A stretch of DNA of 35,065 nt from the NCBI GenBank assembly GCA_964572365.1, contig CAZNFK010000013.1, forward strand, positions 1 through 35,065, read 5' to 3'. The notes below the pieces were generated by a model. It saw nothing but the letters and a program-made list of their open reading frames with translations, did not search any database and had not been told where the DNA came from. Origin of the DNA: Salinimicrobium sp964572365. Lineage in GTDB: Bacteria > Bacteroidota > Bacteroidia > Flavobacteriales > Flavobacteriaceae. The position numbers were made by a program, and so were the translations under genes. Of this stretch, positions 24,184-32,000 are shown piece by piece (the first letter of the stretch is position 1; the number at the start of each line of letters is the position of its first letter).

Positions 24184-24606
24184 CTACTGGCGCAGCGCCT
24201 TCGCTTCTTCCCGGCTTATCCTTTTTCCGTTATAATAATGTACCACAAAGGCATCTTTAAAGCCTTTTCTGTGCATTTCCCTTTGAAGTCGTGCTGCTTC
24301 ATGGGGCAAACGAGTCCTTCCCCATGTGTATTTGGTTAGGCCATCATGCTTATAAGAATATACATTCCCCAGGTTCTTCAGCCGGGCATCCCCTTTGGAA
24401 AGCTCATCTTTAGAAGCCAGGATCTGCACCTTATAGACCAGCCCCTGTTCCCATTTATAAGAAGCGGGATCGGCCATTCCCGAAACTTCAGAAATTTCAA
24501 CCAAAGGACCACCCGATTTTTGGCTACCTGCTGAAGATGATTGTGCCATTCCTGAATAGGAAATTGCCAACATCATAAAAATTGCGAGTTGAGTAATTTT
24601 TTTCAA
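24184..24606 (-). CDS. Secreted SPOR-like domain protein
   Basis: The 140-residue protein has a signal peptide (MKKITQLAIFMMLAISYSGM, then AQSSSAGSQ) and one SPOR-like module at residues about 54-140. The module reads GLVYKVQILASKDELSKGD, YKHDGLTKYTWGRTRLPHEA, and FKDAFVVHYYNGKRIS. SPOR domains bind glycan strands of peptidoglycan, especially denuded septal strands. The module is closely similar to residues 961-1045 of the usher-like protein at 29062-33657, including GLVYKVQ, WGxTRLPxEA, LQxE and VVHYYxGxRI. It lies divergent to the polysaccharide locus at 24903-28904, sharing a 296-bp control region. Confidence 0.8.
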   Translation of the reverse strand: MKKITQLAIFMMLAISYSGMAQSSSAGSQKSGGPLVEISEVSGMADPASYKWEQGLVYKVQILASKDELSKGDARLKNLGNVYSYKHDGLTKYTWGRTRLPHEAARLQREMHRKGFKDAFVVHYYNGKRISREEAKALRQ

Positions 24607-24838
24607 AACAATATGGAATTAAAGTGTTAAAAACTGTTAATGAGGACGAAAGTAGGAAATTCTGGTCAAAGAAGCCATAATTGATTTGGGATAAACCTGT
24701 TAATAAGGAAAACAATGACCCAAATAGTATTTCCCTTCACCAGAATTGGGAGCATTTTGGAATCTCAAACCTGAGAGTCTTTCCCTGTTAAAGTTTTTAA
24801 TTCATGAAGAAATTATCTAAATTATCCCAAAGATGTTA

Positions 24839-24846
24839 TAATTTTG
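24839..24846 (+). promoter_or_regulatory. Candidate -7 box of the response regulator/polysaccharide locus
   Basis: TAATTTTG matches the Bacteroidota TAnnTTTG -7 element, 57 bp before the ATG at 24903. Transcription would begin near 24853, immediately before an inverted repeat. No convincing -33 TTG is seen. Confidence 0.5.
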
Positions 24847-24855
24847 ACGCACTCT

Positions 24856-24882
24856 GTAAAGTACTGAAAAATGGCACTTTAC
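24856..24882 (+). promoter_or_regulatory. Inverted repeat in the response regulator leader
   Basis: GTAAAGT (24856-24862) and ACTTTAC (24876-24882) are perfect inverted repeats separated by 13 bases. The element begins about 10 bp after the -7 box and ends 20 bp before the start codon, so it could be an operator at the transcription start or a hairpin in the mRNA leader. Confidence 0.45.
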
Positions 24883-24902
24883 AACCCTAAAGCCCCCTAC
24901 GA

Positions 24903-25265
24903 ATGAAAATACTTTTAGCCGAGGACGATGTTCTCACCAGAAAATCTCTCACCTACTTCCTTCAGGCCAGAAATTATGAAGTAATACTTGCCGGAGACGG
25001 AGAGATAGCTTTTGAACTTTTGAAATCAACCTCCTTTGATCTGATCATTACAGACCTAAATATGCCCAAAATAGGCGGGCTACAACTTATCCATCTTATA
25101 CGCAATGAGCTCGTTCTTGATACCCCGGTCATCGTGCTTACGGCATCGGGAATAGAACAAACAGAGTTGGACGCTTTCGCAATTGGCGCAAGTGAATTCA
25201 TTTCAAAACCCTTCAGCCCCTCTGTCCTCGATCTGAGAATTAAGCGGCTGGTACCTCAGAATTAA
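24903..25265 (+). CDS. Receiver-only response regulator (CheY-like)
   Basis: The 120-residue protein is a single receiver domain with no output domain. The acidic pocket is in LLAEDDV (E7, D8, D9), the phospho-acceptor is D51 in DLIITDLNMPKIGG, the switch Thr is T80 in VLTASGIE, and the conserved Lys is K102 in ISKPFSPSVLD. Such stand-alone receivers act by binding a partner protein. It is the first gene of a plus-strand series and is followed after 11 bp by the YaiO-like gene, so it probably controls the polysaccharide machinery directly. No histidine kinase is in the window. Confidence 0.92.
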   Translation: MKILLAEDDVLTRKSLTYFLQARNYEVILAGDGEIAFELLKSTSFDLIITDLNMPKIGGLQLIHLIRNELVLDTPVIVLTASGIEQTELDAFAIGASEFISKPFSPSVLDLRIKRLVPQN

Positions 25266-25276
25266 ACAGAGGGAGT

Positions 25277-26494
25277 ATGAGAAAACTTTACTTGTGTCTC
25301 CTTTTATTATTTATTATACCTTATTTTCCAACCTCCGCCCAGGAGCCCACGGCTGCGGAAAATTTTGAACTCGCCCGTAAAACTGCATTTTCGGGAAATT
25401 ATGAGGACGCTATTCAAATGTTGGAAAACCTTCGGGAAAGGGCTCCCGAAAATGCCGATTTCACCATTTTTCTAGCCAGGGTACACAGCTGGGAAGAAAA
25501 CTATGAAGAGGCTATCACTCTTCTGGAACCTTTGACTCATGACCCTTTTATGCCCGAAGCGGTAAAATTGATCATAACTGTTCATCTATGGGCAAAGAAT
25601 TATAAGGAGGTGATCTATTACACGAACTACGCAGATCAAACAGAACCGGGAGATCCCTACTACAAAATCGAAAAAGCAAAAGCCCTGATAGAATTGGATA
25701 GAACCGGTGAGGCAAAAAATATTGTGGAAGAATTGATCACGAAAACAGGATCTACACCTGATCTGGAATTTCTTCGAACCCGAATCTATCAGGAGAACGA
25801 TCAGGAGATACTATTTGCCTACACTAACACTTCCTTTAGTGAACCAACCCAAAAGAACTGGCAACAGGCGTCCCTGTCGTATAAAAGAAATATTAAAGCG
25901 GTGCCGGTGATTGCTCGCTTCACATATGGCTTTATCCGGGAACAGGCAGGGACCCAGTTTGAAGTAGATGCTTACCCGCGAATCTCAGGATCTGGCTATT
26001 TCTATCTTAATGCCGGTATGGCTTTGGACAAGGAGATCTTCCCCGATTTCCGTGGAGGATTGGAATACTTTCAGGGATTAAAAAATGGAATTTCATTTTC
26101 CCTTGGAGGTAAGTACCTGCGATTCAACAGCAGTGAAGTTTTTTTATATACCGGGAATATTTCCTTTACCACAAGGGGCGCGGTAAAATTTACTTACCGG
26201 CCATTTCTATCAGATCTGGGAGATTTGACACACACTTTTGCCGTGAAGTTCACTAACGAAATCAAAGAACGATTTTTCCAGGTTGATCTCCAATATGGAA
26301 CGGTACCGTATGAATACTTCGTGACGGGAAATTTCACTGATCTGAAAACGGCCAGAGCCGGTTTGCGCTATCAATTCCGCTTGTCAGAACATTTTTCAAT
26401 GCAGCCGGCCTTTCTTTTCGAGTATGAAGAATACCTCCCTTCGACCTATCGCAACCGATATAATGGCCAGCTTTTGACCACATTTCGTTTTTAA
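25277..26494 (+). CDS. YaiO-family outer-membrane protein with TPR-like N-terminus
   Basis: The 405-residue protein has a signal peptide (LYLCLLLLFIIPYFPTSA), a helical-repeat region and a beta-barrel. Residues about 25-165 contain TPR-like helices (NFELARKTAFSGNYEDAIQM, NADFTIFLARVHSWEENYEE, AEAVKLIIT-like and AKALIELDRTGEAKNIVEEL). Residues about 180-405 form a YaiO-type barrel ending RYNGQLLTTFRF with the usual C-terminal Phe. The layout recalls PgaA/BcsC-type exporters, in which a periplasmic TPR part leads polymer into an outer-membrane barrel, though here both are smaller. It overlaps nothing, but its TAA is directly followed by the ATG of the next gene, so translation is coupled. Confidence 0.85.
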   Translation: MRKLYLCLLLLFIIPYFPTSAQEPTAAENFELARKTAFSGNYEDAIQMLENLRERAPENADFTIFLARVHSWEENYEEAITLLEPLTHDPFMPEAVKLIITVHLWAKNYKEVIYYTNYADQTEPGDPYYKIEKAKALIELDRTGEAKNIVEELITKTGSTPDLEFLRTRIYQENDQEILFAYTNTSFSEPTQKNWQQASLSYKRNIKAVPVIARFTYGFIREQAGTQFEVDAYPRISGSGYFYLNAGMALDKEIFPDFRGGLEYFQGLKNGISFSLGGKYLRFNSSEVFLYTGNISFTTRGAVKFTYRPFLSDLGDLTHTFAVKFTNEIKERFFQVDLQYGTVPYEYFVTGNFTDLKTARAGLRYQFRLSEHFSMQPAFLFEYEEYLPSTYRNRYNGQLLTTFRF

Positions 26495-27313
26495 ATGAAA
26501 ACACTTATTTCTCTTTGGGAAACCTTCAGTTGGACAGAGATAGTACTTATTATCCTAACAGGTATATTCTTTCTCAACATTTTATTGTTTCTCTTTTTGA
26601 TCGCTATCCGAAGATCGAAGAAAAGAAGAAGAAAAAAGCTAAATGAAAGGTATTCTAAACACGTGGAAGAAAACCTTTTTTCCATTGCATTTGATAATTA
26701 TACCCTACCAGAACTTCAACAGGATAGATTTTTCCGCAGATATTGGAAAAAAAGCTCATATAAAAGGTTGTTTCTTCAGGAACTAATAAAGTTACACAGG
26801 TTATATGGTGGAGAAATAGCGTTAAAGCTGCAGCAATTCTATAAATATTCCGGATTGATGCATCTCTCCTATGAAAAGATCAGGAACAGGAAATGGTACT
26901 TGAAATGTGAAGGGATCCAGGAATTGAGCGAAATGGAAATTCAAAAAGCTGCCTCCATTATCTTCAAACTCACGCTTTCGGAAAATGAAACCCTAAAAAT
27001 GGTTGCATTGACAGAGTTCCTACACTTAAAGGGCCTGGAAGGCTTATACCTCCTGAAAAATTATGATCAACCCCTCAACGATTGGATACAGCTAAACCTG
27101 CTGGAATCTATCAAAGAAAAGCAGATTAGCCAGGTGCCCGATTTCGGATATTTGTTAGGATCAAAGAATTCCAGTCTCGTTATTTTTGGACTGCGCCTGA
27201 TTTCTTTATTTCAGCAAAACCAGCATCTGGAGACAATCTCTGCTCTTAGGGAATCTTCATTGAGAAAAGTGCGTTTGGAAGCGCAACGAACTTTTGAAGG
27301 TCTTTCTTTCTGA
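26495..27313 (+). CDS. Membrane-anchored helical-repeat (HEAT-like) protein
   Basis: The 272-residue protein begins with a membrane segment (IVLIILTGIFFLNILLFLFLI, split by the reader, residues about 16-36) followed by a highly basic stretch (RRSKKRRRKK), so the rest lies in the cytosol. The remainder is alpha-helical with HEAT-like pairs: ELSEMEIQKAASIIFKLTL, NETLKMVALTEFLHLKGLEG, WIQLNLLESIKEKQISQVP, SLVIFGLRLISLFQQN and a final RKVRLEAQRTFEGL. The ATG follows the YaiO stop with no gap. A scaffold role bridging the inner-membrane synthase and regulators is an inference. Confidence 0.8.
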   Translation: MKTLISLWETFSWTEIVLIILTGIFFLNILLFLFLIAIRRSKKRRRKKLNERYSKHVEENLFSIAFDNYTLPELQQDRFFRRYWKKSSYKRLFLQELIKLHRLYGGEIALKLQQFYKYSGLMHLSYEKIRNRKWYLKCEGIQELSEMEIQKAASIIFKLTLSENETLKMVALTEFLHLKGLEGLYLLKNYDQPLNDWIQLNLLESIKEKQISQVPDFGYLLGSKNSSLVIFGLRLISLFQQNQHLETISALRESSLRKVRLEAQRTFEGLSF

Positions 27314-27401
27314 TCCCTTGCTCTCACCATTATACCTCCGGAAAAATTATTTAATATCGTTAAAGAGCATATTTTTATCCATGAATTGCGTTTTTTAATA
27401 A

Positions 27402-27409
27402 TAATTTTG
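27402..27409 (+). promoter_or_regulatory. Candidate -7 box for the GT2 synthase gene
   Basis: TAATTTTG matches TAnnTTTG, 41 bp before the ATG at 27450. A TTG at 27386-27388 is a little close to serve as the -33 element. If real, the synthase has its own promoter as well as read-through from the upstream genes. Confidence 0.4.
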
Positions 27410-27449
27410 TAGTTTAATACTCACTTAAAACAGTGAAAAATCGGAGATA

Positions 27450-28904
27450 ATGGCATCCCTACCCCTCATCTCGTTTTCCCATTACCTTGGAGATTATAAT
27501 GCTCTTATGCTTTTATTCGCATACCTCATTATGTCCTCCTACCTTTTTTTAAGTATGGTTTCCATTTTTTCGATGAGAAATTACTTGAGGAAAAATGGTT
27601 TTGTGAATTATCAAAGCATTTTAAACTCAGAACTCGCGCCACATCTCACCCTCATCGCACCGGCTTATAATGAAGAACGCACAATAAAGGAAAATGTACA
27701 ATCGCTCCTTTCCCTTAATTACAACAATTATGAAGTCATTATTGTTAATGACGGAAGCAAGGATAAAACTTTGGACTTTCTGCTCAAAGCTTATGATTTG
27801 GAACCTGTAGCGCTTGAAGTGAACGACGTTTTAAAAACAAAACCCGTAAAACGCGTTTATAAATCAAGGAATAAAGCTTTTAAGAAACTCACTGTGATCG
27901 ACAAATTCAATGGAGGCAAAGCTGATGCTCTGAATGTGGGAATAAATTATTCTGAACATCCCTATGTGGTATGTATTGATGTTGATTGCATTTTAGAGAA
28001 AGATGCTCTTTTGAAACTTGCCAAACCTTACCTGGAATTGTCAGACACCCGGGTGATCGCAACCGGTGGAGTTTTGAGGATCGCCAATTCCTGCGTATCA
28101 GACGGAGGTCGACTGGTAGAGATCAATGCCCCAAAAAAAATGCTTCCCCGTATCCAGGTACTCGAATACCTCAGAGCCTTTCTCCTGGGAAGAATGGCCT
28201 GGAGTAAATTAGACGGTCTTCTGCTCATAAGCGGGGCCTTCGGAATGTTCGATAAAGAGATTGCCATAAAGGCAGGAGGATATGATCCCAATACAGTTGG
28301 AGAAGATATGGAGCTGGTCGTGCGCATGAGACGGTATATGATCGATAAGCAACTCAAGTACAGCGTTTTTTATATTCCCGACCCAATATGTTGGACAGAA
28401 GCGCCCGAGGATATCGCTGTATTCAAGAAACAAAGAAGCCGGTGGACAAGGGGAACTATGGAGACCCTTTGGACGCATCGAACAATGTTCTTCAATCCCA
28501 GGTACAAGATGCTTGGTTTGGTGAGCATTCCCTACTGGACATTTTTTGAATATTTGGCACCAATCATAGAATTAATGGGGGTTTTTGTTACCATCTATTT
28601 AATTACCTCGGGTCTTATCAGCTGGTCTCTTTTTTTCATTCTGGTAGTCCTTGTCTATGTGTTTTCGGTTACGATTTCCTGCCTCGCTCTGGTGACAGAA
28701 GAATATACCTATAGTCAATATGGAAGTTCAAAAGACATGTGGCGTCTTATCACAGCTGCTCTTTTGGAACCCTTTTTCTTCCATCCTTTGACAGTATTTG
28801 CCGCCCTTCAGGGTAATTGGGAGAAGCTGAGAGGAAAGAACGCCTGGGGAGAAATGAAAAGAAGCGGCTTTAAAACCAAGTCAGTCTCCGCAGCGCAAAA
28901 TTAA
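27450..28904 (+). CDS. Processive family 2 glycosyltransferase (membrane polysaccharide synthase)
   Basis: This 484-residue inner-membrane protein has an N-terminal hydrophobic segment (about 18-40), a cytosolic GT2 domain (63-340) and three or four C-terminal membrane segments (355-450). Catalytic motifs are VNDGS (99-103), DVD (177-179), GED (284-286) and QRSRW (328-332), the D,D,D,QxxRW set of processive synthases such as PgaC/IcaA, hyaluronan and cellulose synthases. It probably polymerises a UDP-sugar and extrudes the chain through the membrane; the sugar cannot be told. It is 136 bp downstream of the HEAT-like gene with a candidate promoter of its own. No deacetylase (PgaB-like) gene is present here. 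Confidence 0.93.
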   Translation: MASLPLISFSHYLGDYNALMLLFAYLIMSSYLFLSMVSIFSMRNYLRKNGFVNYQSILNSELAPHLTLIAPAYNEERTIKENVQSLLSLNYNNYEVIIVNDGSKDKTLDFLLKAYDLEPVALEVNDVLKTKPVKRVYKSRNKAFKKLTVIDKFNGGKADALNVGINYSEHPYVVCIDVDCILEKDALLKLAKPYLELSDTRVIATGGVLRIANSCVSDGGRLVEINAPKKMLPRIQVLEYLRAFLLGRMAWSKLDGLLLISGAFGMFDKEIAIKAGGYDPNTVGEDMELVVRMRRYMIDKQLKYSVFYIPDPICWTEAPEDIAVFKKQRSRWTRGTMETLWTHRTMFFNPRYKMLGLVSIPYWTFFEYLAPIIELMGVFVTIYLITSGLISWSLFFILVVLVYVFSVTISCLALVTEEYTYSQYGSSKDMWRLITAALLEPFFFHPLTVFAALQGNWEKLRGKNAWGEMKRSGFKTKSVSAAQN

Positions 28905-29061
28905 GGGATTAAAAGCCTGCAGAAAGATTGACACCTAGTTACGAACAGCCAATTTATTTACTCCCAAAAAGGCGAATTTGTTTCGCTTGATTGGATCAAA
29001 CTGAGTCAGTTTCTGCCCAACACGATTTAAGTTTTCAACAAAAGAAATTCTACAATATAAA

Positions 29062-32000
29062 CTACTCCACTACCAATACCCTTTCACCCTCTTTAAAACC
29101 GACAATGAACAAGGAGAATTCATGGGTGGCTTCCAATTTTTTCAATAACTCTCTTGCCTCTCTCAGCGAATAGGTAGAACCTACCGTATACTTATACATT
29201 CCACCATGTTGATACATGGAAATACTCTCAATTCCTTTAAGGGTAGGATGATTCGGTCCCAGAGGAACATTTGAAGCCGCTAACTGGATACGGTATTCGA
29301 TTTCATTATTCTCTTCTTCAAACTGTGTATAAGGGTTATTTATCTTTTGGAGTTTAAATACCAACCGTTCCCTAATCAATCCTTCGGTATTTCTTTGGAT
29401 CTCAAATTTCACACTGGTTTCGTCAGTTCTTAATCCTAATTGTTCCAACTGTTCTTCATCTAAACGGGCAGTATAAACTCCGGGTTTTAGACCCAGGAAG
29501 GAGAATTTTCCGTCTGCATTAGAGACAAGGCCGGTAACTGGTTTCCCGTCCCTGTCAAAAATTGTGATGCTGATGCCCTCCAGACCTTGTTTTTCGACAC
29601 CCGACAGAAGCAGGACCTGACCTGTCATTTCCTGCAAGTTGATCCTGTTACCGTTGAGGAACGCCACGATAAAAGCATCCTCAAATCCTTTTTTCAGCAC
29701 CTCTCTTCTCACCTGCCTAATCTCTTCCAGCTTATGGCTTTCCCCCACCGTATATTTATAGAGTCCGTTGTGCTTATAGCGCTCCACTCCTGCAAGGCCT
29801 TTCAGCAGCGAGTGATTGACAGGAAGTTTAGGGACCGAGGCCAACACCTGTACTTTAAATACCAATCCTTCATTGGTTTTCCCTGTTGATGGGGCTGTAG
29901 ATTCGCTTCGAGCCGGCAGGAGGAAAAATTCTATGGCAGACTGCTGCAAGCGATCTTCTTCGTCAATTCTGAAGCGAAGCTGCCCGGCTTCAGCCTTCAT
30001 TCCTATTTTCTGCAATGCCTTCTCCTCCAATCGCAGTTCATAGGTCCCCGGTTCAAGAGCGGGTGTGACAAAAGAGCCATCAGCTTCAGAAAGTATGGTA
30101 GAGATCGGTTTTTCATTTTTGTCCAAAAGCATCAGTGATATACCTCCAATTCCCTTCACTCCGGCGTCTTTCAAATAAACAACCCCTTTCGCCTGTCCCC
30201 GTTCCAGCCTGTGTCCTTTTTGGAATGGTACCACAAAGGCATCTGCCACTCCCTGCGCCCTTAGGACGTTCTTGAACTGGTTGGCCTCTCCAAAAGACCT
30301 GAAACTGCCTAAAGAGTATTTGAACATACCCTCATTTCGGTATTCCTCAACTCCTTTCATATCATGGAAGCGAGCATCGGTCAATTCCATTTTCACCCTT
30401 GAGGCGGCGATTTGCACCCTGAATTCCAGGTTTTCCTGTTCTTCTGCGGAAGGCTCTTGCGGTTTTTCAATTCCTTCAGCAACAACCACAGCCGGGTTCA
30501 TTATTCTTTGCGATTTTCTGTTCCTTATGGCAACGGCTTCTGCCACCGGGATTCTTTCCCCTTTGTAATAATGTACCACGTAGGCATCTTCAAAACCGCT
30601 TCTTCTCAATTCCTGCTGCAGTTTGGTTGCTTCTCCCGGGAGCCTTGTCTCGCCCCACACATACCTGTAGCCTGAAGATAACTTTTCAGTGATCACGTGC
30701 CGCAGACCTTTGAATTTTGGATCGCCTTCGAAAATGGCATTTTTGGAGGTGAGGAATTGCACTTTATACACCAGTCCCTCCTTTTGAGCCTGAATCATTT
30801 CCGCAATTTCTCCGGAAACCGCTTCGGAAATTAACTTTTCATCTGTCTCTTCGGAAGCTGTTTCTACCGACACTTTTTCTTCGGTTTCTTCGGAAGTATT
30901 TTCGGTGGCTTCGGAAAGTTTCTCGTCTTCTGAAACAGCTTTGGAAATTACCTTTTCAACAATCTCTTCGGAAGAAGCTTCGGCAGCTACTTCTTCTCCG
31001 GCTAAGGCGATAGTGGTTTCACTTGCTTCGGAAACCATTCCTTTTTCTGAAGGATTTTTTTCTTTTTGCTGCCCTTCCGAAGCGATTTCCTGAGCTTCAC
31101 TCAGGAAAAATTCGAGGTGGTCTATGTAATCGCCTTCCCGGGTATTGTGGATGCTGAAGGGGAAATCTCCGTTCACCTTCAAGTTCAGTTTTTCCAGCTG
31201 CTCTTCATCTACTCGGGCAACATATTCGCCCGAAGCCAAGCCCATATAGCTGAAATAGCCATCAGCTTCAGAAAGTACGTGTTGAACCAGGTTTTCTTCC
31301 GCGTCATAAATGTTGATTTTTATCCCTCCAATTCCTCCGGCACCCAGGTTGACAAAACCGGCCACTTCGCCCGCGACCTTCACCGGAATTTCAATCAGCT
31401 TCATCTGGTTAGGATTGACGAACACTTCCATACTTTCATGATCCACCTGCCAGGCAATGTTTTTCAGGTTTCGGGTATCAAGGGTAAAAAAGTAAGAAAT
31501 ATACGGTTCAAGCCCTTTAAAGATCGTCACCCCTCCCGGAATTTGCTCGCGCATTCCCCCGCCGTGAATATGAACGTTCACTCCCTCTAATTCGGATTCG
31601 TCTTGGTCTTTCACACCATTGCTGTTTTCGTCCAGGAATGGTTCGAATCTTATGCTGCCCCTGCCCATCATTGGCCGGTGGTCAAACTCCCAGGAGCTGT
31701 CATTGGGTTCGAACATAATGCTTCCACCGGCAGACTGCGAAAACGAGGTGTACCTTTTGTTTGTACTACTGTTAATGCCCACCCGGGTAAACCCGAGGTC
31801 AAAACTGAGCCCCACGTTGATGTAGTACTGGTCAAACCTAAGATTCTGGGTATAGGATGCCTGAAAATTTACTCTTTTAAAAAAGCGTTTTCTCAGTTCG
31901 CCTTCAAAAGAAGTAAGGCCATCTCTGAGGTATTCGTATTCTATCTTAGGTGAAAACACAAACTTTCCTGGAAGCCGAATGGCTGTAGAAAGTCGGCTAT

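Noticed and set aside
28905..29061. Terminator between the convergent GT2 and usher-like genes
   Set aside because: Only a 5-bp stem (GCGAA/TTCGC at 28972-28986) without a T-run was found.
31066..31590. Long plus-strand frame of 174 codons opposite the usher-like gene
   Set aside because: It is an antisense shadow of the clearly coding minus-strand frame; no family features.
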